A stretch of 64,000 nucleotides of DNA from Evansella sp. LMS18 (lineage in GTDB: Bacteria > Bacillota > Bacilli > Bacillales > Salisediminibacteriaceae). Location: assembly GCF_024362785.1 (NCBI RefSeq), contig NZ_CP093301.1:3596001-3660000 (forward strand), written 5' to 3'. Below, piece after piece: positions 18,761-26,985 of the stretch. The first letter of the stretch is position 1. Every line of letters starts with the position of its first letter. The notes below the pieces were generated by a model, which was given only the letters and a program-made list of their open reading frames with translations, did no database searches and was not told where the DNA came from. Made by a program: the position numbers and the translations under genes.

Positions 18761-19353
18761 AAAACAGTTTATACAGCTTAGGCCAGTTTTTGTGCCGGGT
18801 TTTCTTCCGAATATTTTACCGTGTAAAGATCATTGGCAGAGACAATATACCAGGCGATGGCGGTGTCCTCTTATGCAGCAACCATATACATATACTTGAT
18901 CCTCCATTAGTCGGCTGCTTCCTAAAGAGAAAGACACGATATATGGCTAAAGCAGAACTTTTCTCCCAGCCAGTCTTAAAATCCCTTCTTCCGAAACTTG
19001 GTGCTTTTCCGATCAGAAGAGGAATGAGTGACCGCCAGGCACTAAGGACAGGGCTTAAACTCCTGAAAGAAGGGGAGATGATCGGTGTGTTTCCTGAAGG
19101 AACGCGCAGTAAAACCGGGGAGCTTGGGAAAGGCCTGGCCGGAGTTGGTTTTTTTGCCCTCCGTTCTGACGCTAATGTTGTTCCATGTGCCGTGATAGGC
19201 AGCTATAAATTATTTTCAAAGCTTCTCATAGTTTACGGGCCTCCTGTTGATATGGAAACCCTCAGAGAAAACCGGGCTTCCGCAGAAGAAGCAACAGAGG
19301 AAATCATGGAAGGAATCCGTAAACTCCTTAAAGAATATGAGTTAAGAGGCTGA
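18757..19353 (+). CDS. plsC: 1-acylglycerol-3-phosphate acyltransferase
   Basis: Adds the second acyl chain to make phosphatidic acid at the membrane. 198 residues with the catalytic HxxxxD motif in SNHIHILDPP, the substrate motif FPEGTRSKTG and an N-terminal hydrophobic stretch. GTG start coupled to cmk. The same window also holds plsY and gpsA, which supply the preceding steps of phospholipid synthesis. Confidence 0.93.
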   Translation: MKNSLYSLGQFLCRVFFRIFYRVKIIGRDNIPGDGGVLLCSNHIHILDPPLVGCFLKRKTRYMAKAELFSQPVLKSLLPKLGAFPIRRGMSDRQALRTGLKLLKEGEMIGVFPEGTRSKTGELGKGLAGVGFFALRSDANVVPCAVIGSYKLFSKLLIVYGPPVDMETLRENRASAEEATEEIMEGIRKLLKEYELRG

Positions 19354-19453
19354 AAACCATAATATTAATTTAGTTATTTTCCCTATTGGTGTAGGGATTA
19401 TCATAAAATAAGTTCCAAGTCGCCCGTCACTCGGGATTTAGGAGGTATTTAAC

Positions 19454-20611
19454 ATGACAGAAGAGATGAATAACGAAATGGCTGAGGTGAAAGATTTCTC
19501 AGTCGGGGAAATTGTGACAGGTACAGTCACTAAAGTGGAAGAAAAACAAGCGTATGTAAACGTAGGCTATAAAATGGATGGTATTGTTCCAATTAGTGAA
19601 CTGTCCAGTTTACATGTGGAGAAGGTCAGTGATGTTCTTAATGAAGGAGATGAAGTGGAACTCCAGGTTATTAAGCTTACTGACGAAGAACTCGTTCTTT
19701 CCAAGCGGGCAGTCGCAGCAGAGAAAGCATGGGATGACCTCGCTGAAAAGCATGAAAACGGTGAAACATTTGAGGCTGAGGTGGCTGATGTAGTTAAAGG
19801 CGGCCTTGTAGTGGACCTTGGTGTTCGCGGTTTTATCCCTGCTTCATTGGTTGAGCGCCACTACGTTGAGGATTTTTCTGACTATAAGGGCAAAACTCTC
19901 CGTGTAAAAGTGGTGGAAATGGATAAAGAAAAAAATAAGTTGATCCTGTCCCAGCGGGCTGTATTAGACGAAGAAGCTGCGGAGAAAAAGCGGGAAACAC
20001 TGAACCAGCTTAACGCGGGTGATGTGCTTGAAGGAACTGTACAAAGATTGACTGACTTTGGTGCTTTTGTTGACATCGGCGGGGTGGATGGCCTCGTTCA
20101 CATTTCACAAATGGCACACCACCATGTGGATACACCTTCAGAAGTTGTTAATGAAGGTGACGTGGTAAAAGTAAAAGTACTTGGTGTCGACCCTGACAAC
20201 GAGCGTATCTCCCTGTCTATTAAAGATACTCTTCCTGGTCCGTGGGAAGCTCTTGAAGGGAAATTCCAGCATGGCGATGTGGTTGAAGGGACGGTAAAGC
20301 GACTAGTTTCTTTCGGGGCATTTGTTGAAATTGCTCCTGGAGTGGAAGGGCTTGTTCACATTTCCCAGATTGCAAACCGCCATATCGGAACTCCAGGCGA
20401 AGTGTTAAAAGAAGGGGAATCCGTTAAGGCTAAGGTGCTGGATGTTAACGTCACTGAAAGACGCATTTCCCTTAGTATAAGGGCTCTTGAAGAGGAAAAA
20501 GAGGCGAAAGCTGAGAAAGCTGCCAAGAATGAATATCAAAAGGAAGATGACCATTCAGGGTTTTCCTTAGGCGATATGATTGGAGACCAGCTGAAAAAAT
20601 ACAAAAAATAA
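19454..20611 (+). CDS. ypfD: S1-domain RNA-binding protein (RpsA homologue YpfD)
   Basis: 385 residues with four S1 repeats, starting near residues 15 (GEIVTGTVTKVEEKQAYVNV), 100, 185 (GDVLEGTVQRLTDFGAFVDI) and 270 (GDVVEGTVKRLVSFGAFVEI), then a charged tail. This four-repeat form is the Firmicute relative of ribosomal protein S1, which has six; it is dispensable in B. subtilis and its exact role in translation is unsettled. AGGAGGT precedes the ATG. Confidence 0.93.
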   Translation: MTEEMNNEMAEVKDFSVGEIVTGTVTKVEEKQAYVNVGYKMDGIVPISELSSLHVEKVSDVLNEGDEVELQVIKLTDEELVLSKRAVAAEKAWDDLAEKHENGETFEAEVADVVKGGLVVDLGVRGFIPASLVERHYVEDFSDYKGKTLRVKVVEMDKEKNKLILSQRAVLDEEAAEKKRETLNQLNAGDVLEGTVQRLTDFGAFVDIGGVDGLVHISQMAHHHVDTPSEVVNEGDVVKVKVLGVDPDNERISLSIKDTLPGPWEALEGKFQHGDVVEGTVKRLVSFGAFVEIAPGVEGLVHISQIANRHIGTPGEVLKEGESVKAKVLDVNVTERRISLSIRALEEEKEAKAEKAAKNEYQKEDDHSGFSLGDMIGDQLKKYKK

Positions 20612-20777
20612 TAAGCTGCAGGTGACAGCGGTGGAACGTCCGGTCTGAGAGAAATCCTGACTATAATGAACAGCCACTATCAGCAGGACAGTCAGGAAAA
20701 TCAGATTTTGAACGAAATTAAGTTTTAACCACCAAAGCCTGCCAGATAAAAACGTTAAGGATAATTTCCTATCTTCA

Positions 20778-20814
20778 CAAATCGGCGAACTGCAACTCAG
20801 TTCGCCGATTTTTA
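20778..20814 (+). terminator. Terminator of the S1-protein gene
   Basis: AAATCGGCGAACT with AGTTCGCCGATTTTT, 13-bp stem, about 170 bp downstream of the stop. The stretch between the stop and this hairpin holds no supported gene. Confidence 0.88.
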
Positions 20815-20906
20815 TTCCGTAGTTCTGTATGCGCCCCATTATGTATACAAAACCTCTGTTCTGGTCAATCCTTGTAATGACCTGGTAAAGAACGGAGGCA
20901 ATTAAC

Positions 20907-21539
20907 GTGGACGGTTTTTTCTTTCTTTGGATAGCCTGGATGGCAATGATAGTAATTTATTTTTTTGAAGATAATTTAAAAAAGAGGAATTTATGGCTGA
21001 TAATCTGTTTGACTGCGATAACAGGGTCTTCAGTTAATCTGCCGTTGCTGGCGTTTTCTGTAAACGGAGCTATCGTTATTGTAACTTTTGCGGCTTGTGT
21101 TTATGTTTCTGCCTTGCATAAATTAAGCATTATCTATTTCTATTTTATTAGTATTCTATTATCAGGTTTATACTTTTTTATTTATTACCTTGTTTATTTT
21201 GAACCGGTCTGGCTGTATGTGCCGCCGCTGTATATAATTAGTGTCAGTTCTTTCCTCGTGGTTTGTTTACTGGTGAAAAAGCTTTCAAACCGGCTGGCCG
21301 TTATAGTGGCAGGTCTTATTCAGGGTGAGATAATTTTCACACTTTTTTTATGGCAGTCTTCCCATCCGTTTTCTCCTGATTATGTAGTTGGCGGCAAAGC
21401 CTTGCTTGATATTTTATTCTTAAGCATCCTCTTTGTTTTCTGCTGGAGCAAGACAGAGGAGTTTATGGAAGCGGTTAAACGGAAATGGTACAAAGGACAG
21501 GGACAGGCGCGTTTGCCCGGCTCAAGGATGCAGATATAA
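20907..21539 (+). CDS. yphA: YphA family membrane protein
   Basis: 210 residues, about six hydrophobic helices with few polar residues between, and a basic C-terminal tail (FMEAVKRKWYKGQGQ). GTG start with CGGAGG upstream. Its position between the S1-protein gene and der is that of B. subtilis yphA. Function unknown. Confidence 0.85.
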   Translation: MDGFFFLWIAWMAMIVIYFFEDNLKKRNLWLIICLTAITGSSVNLPLLAFSVNGAIVIVTFAACVYVSALHKLSIIYFYFISILLSGLYFFIYYLVYFEPVWLYVPPLYIISVSSFLVVCLLVKKLSNRLAVIVAGLIQGEIIFTLFLWQSSHPFSPDYVVGGKALLDILFLSILFVFCWSKTEEFMEAVKRKWYKGQGQARLPGSRMQI

Positions 21540-21594
21540 ATGGAAGAAACATTCCTTTTCGCTGGCAGCTGTGGCGCCTGCTTTTCATATAGAG

Positions 21595-21623
21595 TGTTAA
21601 AAAGAAAAATGGTTTGTTATAAT
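21595..21623 (+). promoter_or_regulatory. Candidate der promoter
   Basis: Consensus -10 TATAAT (21618-21623) 17 nt after a weak TGTTAA (21595-21600). Confidence 0.35.
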
Positions 21624-21718
21624 ATTAAAGCTCGCTTCCTTTCCAGGCATAAATGGGAAGTTTTTTAATGATTATACAGAAGAGAAGAAAAATTGGTTTT
21701 GAAAGTGAGGAAAAAATT

Positions 21719-23035
21719 GTGCCAAAACCGGTATTAGCAATTGTAGGAAGACCAAATGTAGGGAAATCAACAATTTTTAACCGAATAGTAGGAGAACGAA
21801 TCGCCATTGTCGAAGATAAACCAGGGGTGACAAGAGACAGAATATACAGTTCAGCAGAGTGGCTTAACCATGAATTTCATGTCATTGATACAGGCGGTAT
21901 CGAAATGAATGAAGAACCCCTCATGGTACAGATGCGGCAGCAGGCTGAACTGGCAATAGAAGAGGCGGATGTCATTTGTTTTGTCGTAAACGGCAGAGAA
22001 GGTATGACAGGAGCCGATGAAGAAGTTGCTCAAATCCTGTACCGTTCAAAAAAACCTGTCGTATTAGCCGTAAATAAAATCGACGACCCGACCATGCACG
22101 ATCGCCTGTATGAATTTTACAGCCTGGGGGTCGGTGATCCTTTCCCTATTTCCGGATCTCATGGGATAGGTCTTGGAGATTTGCTGGATCAGGTTGCTGA
22201 ACATTTTCCAAAAGACAAAGAAGAAGATTATGACGAGGATACAATCAGAATTAGTCTTATTGGCCGCCCTAATGTCGGTAAGTCTTCTCTTGTCAATGCT
22301 ATTCTGGGTGAAGAAAGAGTCATTGTCAGTGATATCCCGGGCACAACAAGGGATGCGATTGATACCCCATTCGAAAAAGATGGTCAGGACTATGTGGTAA
22401 TCGATACAGCGGGAATGCGGAAAAAAGGTAAAGTGTATGAGAGTACAGAAAAGTATTCCGTGCTCCGGGCTTTACGGGCTATTGAGCGTTCCGACGTCGT
22501 TCTGATGGTTATTAACGCAGAAGAAGGAATTATCGAACAGGACAAAAAGATTGCCGGGTACGCCCATGAAGCCGGAAGGGCTATTATAATAGTTGTGAAC
22601 AAGTGGGACGTCATTGAAAAAGATGATAAAACAATGAAAAACTTTGAACAGAAAATCCGTGATGAATTTCTGTACCTTGACTATGCACCGATTTTATTTT
22701 TATCAGCTAAAACAAAACGCAGGATGCATAATCTTCTGCCTATGGTGAATAAAGTCAGCGAAATTCATAATTTGCGGGTACCGACTCACGTGCTGAATGA
22801 TCTTATCGTCGATGCGGTAACGATGAATCCTGCACCTACAGACAGCGGGGGAAAGAGACTGCGGATCAACTATGCTACGCAGGTCGCAGTGGCACCGCCA
22901 ACTTTCGTCTTGTTTGTTAATGACCCTGAACTTCTGCACTTCTCGTACAGAAGATTCCTGGAAAATAAAATCCGTGACACATTCGATTTCACAGGTACTC
23001 CTATCCGGATCATTGCCCGTAAAAAAAATGACTGA
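21719..23035 (+). CDS. der: Ribosome-assembly GTPase Der (EngA)
   Basis: Essential GTPase for 50S maturation. 438 residues with two tandem G domains: G1 motifs GRPNVGKST (near residue 10) and GRPNVGKSS (near 184), G4 motifs NKID and NKWD, then a KH-like C-terminal domain that ends in RIIARKKND. The GTG at 21719 gives the family start (M-P-K-P-V-L-A-I-V); longer ATG starts upstream are not conserved. It is followed 17 bp later by plsY. Confidence 0.96.
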   Translation: MPKPVLAIVGRPNVGKSTIFNRIVGERIAIVEDKPGVTRDRIYSSAEWLNHEFHVIDTGGIEMNEEPLMVQMRQQAELAIEEADVICFVVNGREGMTGADEEVAQILYRSKKPVVLAVNKIDDPTMHDRLYEFYSLGVGDPFPISGSHGIGLGDLLDQVAEHFPKDKEEDYDEDTIRISLIGRPNVGKSSLVNAILGEERVIVSDIPGTTRDAIDTPFEKDGQDYVVIDTAGMRKKGKVYESTEKYSVLRALRAIERSDVVLMVINAEEGIIEQDKKIAGYAHEAGRAIIIVVNKWDVIEKDDKTMKNFEQKIRDEFLYLDYAPILFLSAKTKRRMHNLLPMVNKVSEIHNLRVPTHVLNDLIVDAVTMNPAPTDSGGKRLRINYATQVAVAPPTFVLFVNDPELLHFSYRRFLENKIRDTFDFTGTPIRIIARKKND

Positions 23036-23052
23036 TTATTTGGAGGGTTGTA

Positions 23053-23658
23053 ATGACAGCAGTTATCTCAATTATTATTTCGTACTTAATAGGCGCTATC
23101 AGCTTCAGTTATCTGCTGGCCAAAAAACTGAAAAAGGTTGATATCAGGCAGCACGGCAGCGGAAACGCCGGGGCCACAAACACGCTGAGGGTGCTCGGCG
23201 TAGGCCCTGCGATAGCGGTTTTGCTGCTTGACTGCCTGAAGGGTGTTGCCGCAGTTTTGCTGGGATTCTGGCTTACTGGAGAGGGCATGGTGGCTGCTGC
23301 CTGCGGCATTGCCGCAATTGCCGGGCATAACTGGCCGGTTTATTTCGGCTTCAGAGGCGGAAAAGGTGTGGCTACTACAATAGGTGTTCTCGCTACTCTT
23401 GTATTTTTCGCTGCATTAATCGCAGGTATTATTGCTATTATTTCTATTGTTATTACCAGATATGTTTCTTTAGGATCATTAATTTTTATCGTACTGACCA
23501 CAGTGATCACCTTTTTCTTTCACGGTTTCTTTGACTATCCGGCGTATTTATCTTATTTCATACTGTTTATTGCATTGCTTACTTTATGGCGCCACAGAAC
23601 AAATATAAAACGCCTGTTTCAAGGTACTGAGAGCAAAATTGGAGAAAAAGCAACTTAA
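23053..23658 (+). CDS. plsY: Acyl-phosphate glycerol-3-phosphate acyltransferase PlsY
   Basis: Transfers an acyl chain from acyl-phosphate to glycerol-3-phosphate in the membrane. 201 residues, mostly hydrophobic. The three conserved loops are visible: GSGNAGATNTLRVLG, AGHNWPVYFGFRGGKGVATT and the C-terminal LWRHRTNIKRL. GGAGGG precedes the ATG. In B. subtilis plsY lies elsewhere; here it is inserted between der and gpsA, so the enzyme making glycerol-3-phosphate (GpsA) and the one using it are neighbours. Confidence 0.95.
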   Translation: MTAVISIIISYLIGAISFSYLLAKKLKKVDIRQHGSGNAGATNTLRVLGVGPAIAVLLLDCLKGVAAVLLGFWLTGEGMVAAACGIAAIAGHNWPVYFGFRGGKGVATTIGVLATLVFFAALIAGIIAIISIVITRYVSLGSLIFIVLTTVITFFFHGFFDYPAYLSYFILFIALLTLWRHRTNIKRLFQGTESKIGEKAT

Positions 23659-23663
23659 AAGGA

Positions 23664-23786
23664 AATGCGAAAGCGCCTTGTTTACGAGCGACAAGCACTG
23701 GAAGGACTTTGAGAGAAGCCGTTCTTTGGCTTCTGAAAAGGTCTGAAGTGACCTCGAGCGAGTAGGCGCTGGAGCTGGACAACTTT
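23664..23786 (+). repeat. Bacillus-type dispersed intergenic repeat
   Basis: About 120 bp between plsY and gpsA, starting GCGAAAGCGCCTTG and ending GTAGGCGCTGGAGCTGGACA, whose ends pair (AGCGCCT / AGGCGCT). An internal hairpin AGAAGCC-GTTCTTT-GGCTTCT and a GGTC/GACC helix are visible. The termini resemble a repeat I know from many Bacillus genomes (GCGGAAGCGCCTTG ... AGGCGCTGGAGCTAGACA). Only one copy is in this window. Confidence 0.75.
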
Positions 23787-23835
23787 CCTGGGGATTTTAT
23801 ATTTCCTATTTTAGTAAAGGGGAGGACGCAGTAAT

Positions 23836-24873
23836 ATGTCTAAAATCGCTGTACTGGGTTCGGGCAGCTGGGGAACAGCTTTGTCCATCGTTCTTGCAAG
23901 CAATGGGCATGACGTTTATTTATGGGGCCGCTCGGAAGAACAGGCAAACGAAATCAATGCAAATCATACGAATAACCGCTATCTTCCGGACATAAAGCTT
24001 CCGGAAGGAATAAAGGCAGTAACAGATTTAAACGACTCCCTGGAAGGAGCGGAAGCGGTGCTCCTCGTTGTGCCGACTAAAGCAATGAGGGAAGTACTTA
24101 AGAAGGTTACCACTCTGATAGATCGTCCTTTGCTTTTTATGCACGCCAGTAAAGGTATTGAACCTGGTACTCATCTGAGAGTCTCTGAAATTATCGAAGA
24201 GGAAATCCCAGGCTCCCAGAGAGCCGGAGTCGCAGCACTTTCCGGACCAAGCCATGCTGAAGAAGTCAGCCTCTATCAGCCTACAACAGTTACAAGCTCT
24301 TCCAGCGACCCGGAAACAGCTAAAAGGGTACAGGACTTGTTTATGAATAAGCATTTCCGCGTTTATACCAATCCTGACCTCATTGGTGTGGAGATTGGAG
24401 GCTCACTAAAGAATATTATTGCCATCGGTGCCGGGATGACAAATGGACTTGGCTATGGCGATAACGCAAAAGCTGCTTTAATGACGAGGGGTTTAGCGGA
24501 AATCACACGGCTGGGTATGAAAATGGGAGCCAACCCACTGACATTCGCAGGGCTCTCTGGTCTTGGCGATCTGATTGTAACCTGTACGAGTGTACACAGC
24601 CGAAACTGGCGGGCTGGTAATATGCTTGGAAAAGGTAAAAGTGTTGAGGAAGTATTATCAGAGATGGGGATGGTAGTAGAAGGGATCCGAACCACCCAGG
24701 CTGCATATGAGCTTGCCCGTAAACTTGAGGTGGAGATGCCGATTACCAACGAACTCTATGAAGTTTTATTCAATGATAAATCACCGGAAGAAGCAGTGAC
24801 AGAGCTCATGGGCCGGGTTAAAAAACACGAAGTAGAGGACCTGAAATTAAGGAAAGATGACTTTAAAGAATAA
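23836..24873 (+). CDS. gpsA: Glycerol-3-phosphate dehydrogenase [NAD(P)+]
   Basis: Reduces dihydroxyacetone phosphate to sn-glycerol-3-phosphate for phospholipids. 345 residues, equal to B. subtilis GpsA. N-terminal Rossmann motif GSGSWGTAL (residues 8-16), the catalytic-lysine region GGSLKNIIAIGAG and the substrate motif LSGLGDLIVTCTS are present. GGGGAGG precedes the ATG. The gene ends at a hairpin that also carries the ribosome-binding site of the next gene. Confidence 0.96.
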   Translation: MSKIAVLGSGSWGTALSIVLASNGHDVYLWGRSEEQANEINANHTNNRYLPDIKLPEGIKAVTDLNDSLEGAEAVLLVVPTKAMREVLKKVTTLIDRPLLFMHASKGIEPGTHLRVSEIIEEEIPGSQRAGVAALSGPSHAEEVSLYQPTTVTSSSSDPETAKRVQDLFMNKHFRVYTNPDLIGVEIGGSLKNIIAIGAGMTNGLGYGDNAKAALMTRGLAEITRLGMKMGANPLTFAGLSGLGDLIVTCTSVHSRNWRAGNMLGKGKSVEEVLSEMGMVVEGIRTTQAAYELARKLEVEMPITNELYEVLFNDKSPEEAVTELMGRVKKHEVEDLKLRKDDFKE

Positions 24874-24897
24874 ACTGATTAAAACTGATCTGTAATC

Positions 24898-24924
24898 ACA
24901 TGATGCCCTCCTGTGCATAAGATA
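24898..24924 (+). promoter_or_regulatory. Candidate sigma-K promoter inside gpsA terminator
   Basis: CATAAGATA (24916-24924) fits the sigma-K -10 pattern CATANNNTA, with AC (24898-24899) 16 nt upstream. The expected start near 24930 is past the 5' arm of the hairpin. Confidence 0.45.
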
Positions 24925-24957
24925 TCTTGACATCTTGCATGAGGAGGGCTTTGTTTT
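24905..24957 (+). terminator. gpsA terminator enclosing the spoVIF-like ribosome-binding site
   Basis: GCCCTCCT (24905-24912) pairs with AGGAGGGC (24942-24949), extended by TGCA/TGCA and AGAT/ATCT helices, followed by TTTGTTTT. The 3' arm is itself the Shine-Dalgarno sequence of the gene at 24956. Confidence 0.8.
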
Positions 24958-25219
24958 GGACGAGAAAAAAGGATCGATATTTGATCAGGTGGAAAAAAAG
25001 ACAAATGTGAAGCAGCAGGATTTATTTAAACTGGCTAATCAGGTAAGCTCCACCGACTTGAAAAACGAAGAAAATGTCCGGAATCTCATTCATCAGGTTG
25101 CAAAGTTAGCGAATGTACCTGTCTCGAAGAAAAAGGAAGATGAGTTAGTAAAAGCGATCACATCTAACAATGTCCCGACTGACTTTGCCAGCCTGGCAAA
25201 AATGTTTCAAAATAAGTAA
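24956..25219 (+). CDS. spoVIF: Stage VI sporulation protein F-like (SpoVIF)
   Basis: 87 residues from a TTG that has GAGGAGGG at the right distance. The pattern FDQVEKKTNVKQQDLFKLAN followed by a VRNLIHQVAKLANVPVSKKKED helix is typical of the SpoVIF family, which in B. subtilis is needed for spore-coat assembly under late mother-cell control. The ribosome-binding site is buried in the gpsA terminator and a sigma-K-like promoter lies in that hairpin, so expression from a dedicated sporulation promoter is likely. Family assignment rests on pattern memory, not a search. Confidence 0.75.
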   Translation: MDEKKGSIFDQVEKKTNVKQQDLFKLANQVSSTDLKNEENVRNLIHQVAKLANVPVSKKKEDELVKAITSNNVPTDFASLAKMFQNK

Positions 25220-25322
25220 TAATCTGGGCTTATGTTCTCATCGAACCTTTTTAAGCAAGCATATACTAAAACGAAGCAACGCTAAATCCGGGTTGTTTCA
25301 CTATTAAGCAGTGTTTAGTCAC

Positions 25323-25358
25323 CGGCTGGAGAAATTGCCCCGTTTCTTCAGCCTTTTT
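25323..25358 (+). terminator. Terminator of spoVIF-like gene
   Basis: GGCTGGAGAAA with TTTCTTCAGCC and T5, about 100 bp after the stop. Confidence 0.75.
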
Positions 25359-25400
25359 ATTCGATTGAATCCGGCTTTATAATCCCAAGGATTAAGGCCA

Positions 25401-25612
25401 TTATCTTAAAGAAAGTTACTTTGTTGTTCGATTTACGCTACAGACGGACGCGTTCTGCGGGCCCGGCTTCAACTAATTTTTAACGGCTAATACGCCGTCA
25501 AAAAAGGATTTTCAGCTTCTCGTGCGTTTCCCGCCAGAGTCGCCGTCTTACGCTGCAATCGAAAAGCAAGTTCGTCTATTCTATACAAAGTCTATATATG
25601 AAATTCATTCAA
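25401..25612 (-). repeat. Dispersed repeat family A, copy 2
   Basis: About 210 bp, the reverse complement of the copies at 9538-9783 and 36799-37037. It shares the blocks GTTCGATTTACGCTACAGAC, GCTTCAACTAATTTTTAACG and CAATCGAAAAG, and the TATATATGAAAT end found also next to copy 1. It fills the gap between the spoVIF-like gene and yphE; no gene is seen in it. Confidence 0.85.
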
Positions 25613-25718
25613 CTACATATTATTTGCGGAAAATAGTAATTGATGTGCAAGGGGCTGCAGTCTGTGCTATAATTTACCCGGTGATTTTCTTTTAAATGTG
25701 AATAACGAGGTGGAAGAT

Positions 25719-25922
25719 ATGACTAGCGATCCGATGACGAATATGTGGATCTCCTTTTTTGCAATGGGTTTAATGTTTGTTTCTGTAGTTCTGACAATTT
25801 TTACAAAAGAGAAACTATCAGGTTTCTTCAGGTATTTATTGTTAACCATTAGTTTTATTTGCATAATGGTTGCCGGATTCATAATATTTTTTACTGTTTT
25901 TGCCGGGCCGACACCGGAGTAA
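25719..25922 (+). CDS. yphE: YphE, small membrane protein (DUF2768 type)
   Basis: 67 residues, mostly two hydrophobic helices (about 8-29 and 38-61) separated by a short basic loop FTKEKLSGFFR. The ATG at 25719 (GAGGTGG upstream) is preferred over an in-frame start at 25698. Length and position before yphF agree with B. subtilis YphE. Function unknown. Confidence 0.8.
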   Translation: MTSDPMTNMWISFFAMGLMFVSVVLTIFTKEKLSGFFRYLLLTISFICIMVAGFIIFFTVFAGPTPE

Positions 25923-25955
25923 AACAAACTATAATGAAAATGCAAGGTGGAATAT

Positions 25956-26684
25956 ATGGTGTCTATCAGGACTTGTCTATTAATAATACTGGCCACTGTA
26001 CTGCTCGCCGGATGTTTTTATCCACAGGAGCGCCGGGTAGAAAACCAGGCGCCTTACCAGGCACAGCTTGAGGCTGTACAGTCCGCCGTCATTCAGTATC
26101 GTCTTGATAATGGAGTACTCCCTACGGCCCCGAGGGAAGAGGGAACGCCGCTGTTCAGACGATATCCGGTGAATTTCGCACGCCTGGTACCCCAGTATCT
26201 GGAGTCTGCTCCGGGGAATTCGTTTGAAAACGGGGGGATTTATCAGTATGTAATCACCAATCCGGAAGAAATGGCTGAAGTTAAACTCATTGACTTAACC
26301 GTGATAAGGGAAATACAGGAATTTGAGCGCAGGCTTCAGATGTACAGAAGAGAAAACGAGTACGCTCCTGTTGCCGGAGTTGCTGGTGAGGAGATTCTGG
26401 AGATTGATTACGAAGCATTAAACTACGAGGAACAGCCTGCTGTTGACAGTCCGTTCCATCCAACCCACCGCCTGCCTCTTCTCATGCAGACGAATGGGGA
26501 TATAATAATAGATTATTCACTGGATATACAGTATTATCTCGAGAATGAAGATGCCTCTTCCTATGGGGAAGGAGATGACCTGCGCTATCTGTTAGTTGAA
26601 AACTCTCCTTTTGTGCCAGTGAATTCCAGGGGGCAGACAATAGAGAACGGAGAAATTGTATTTCTCCCGGCGGAAATTGAATAA
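25956..26684 (+). CDS. yphF: YphF lipoprotein
   Basis: 242 residues with a lipoprotein signal peptide ending LLAGC (lipobox; lipid-modified Cys near residue 20). The mature part is acidic and contains an ALDxxAR-like run (AQLEAVQSAVIQYRLDNGVL) and tyrosine-rich repeats; no enzyme motif is seen. AAGGTGG lies before the ATG; the alternative GTG overlaps that site. It sits directly upstream of spoIVA, as in B. subtilis, but function is not known. Confidence 0.85.
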   Translation: MVSIRTCLLIILATVLLAGCFYPQERRVENQAPYQAQLEAVQSAVIQYRLDNGVLPTAPREEGTPLFRRYPVNFARLVPQYLESAPGNSFENGGIYQYVITNPEEMAEVKLIDLTVIREIQEFERRLQMYRRENEYAPVAGVAGEEILEIDYEALNYEEQPAVDSPFHPTHRLPLLMQTNGDIIIDYSLDIQYYLENEDASSYGEGDDLRYLLVENSPFVPVNSRGQTIENGEIVFLPAEIE

Positions 26685-26718
26685 AACAAAGCTGGAACTG
26701 GTTCATGCTCAGTTCTAA

Positions 26719-26766
26719 AAAGCTCTCCTTCTCATATACATACAAGAGAAAGGAGAGCTTTTCTTA
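26719..26766 (+). terminator. Terminator of yphE-yphF
   Basis: AAGCTCTCCTT with AAGGAGAGCTT, extended by CTC/GAG, then TTTCTT, within the roughly 300-bp yphF-spoIVA gap. The rest of that gap holds only the spoIVA promoter candidate. Confidence 0.85.
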
Positions 26767-26929
26767 TTCTGCAGACTTGTTGTCTTACACACAGGGGCAG
26801 ACCGGAAATCGGCAGAGTTCTGGAGCGCCTGGAAGCGGCGGGAGTATACGATCTCCTGAACCGGGCAGAAAACATAAATGCTTTGTCATAATTAATGGAC
26901 AACATCATAAATATATATTGTCTCTGCAT

Positions 26930-26956
26930 TGTATCGAAAAATAGCTGGTATACAAT
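26930..26956 (+). promoter_or_regulatory. Candidate sigma-E promoter of spoIVA
   Basis: TATACAAT (26949-26956) fits the sigma-E -10 consensus (cATACanT) in all but the first base. A weak TGTATC-type -35 lies about 13 nt upstream. spoIVA is a known sigma-E gene in B. subtilis. Confidence 0.5.
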
Positions 26957-26985
26957 CTATTTTGAACAGACCGGGAGGGGATTTT

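Noticed and set aside
20666-20719. 17-codon frame starting ATG in the S1-gene/yphA gap
   Set aside because: Very short, no ribosome-binding site, no recognisable product; only CTG starts upstream in frame.
21653-21718. 22-residue N-terminal extension of Der
   Set aside because: Family members begin just before the first G1 motif; the GTG at 21719 fits, and the extension is unconserved.
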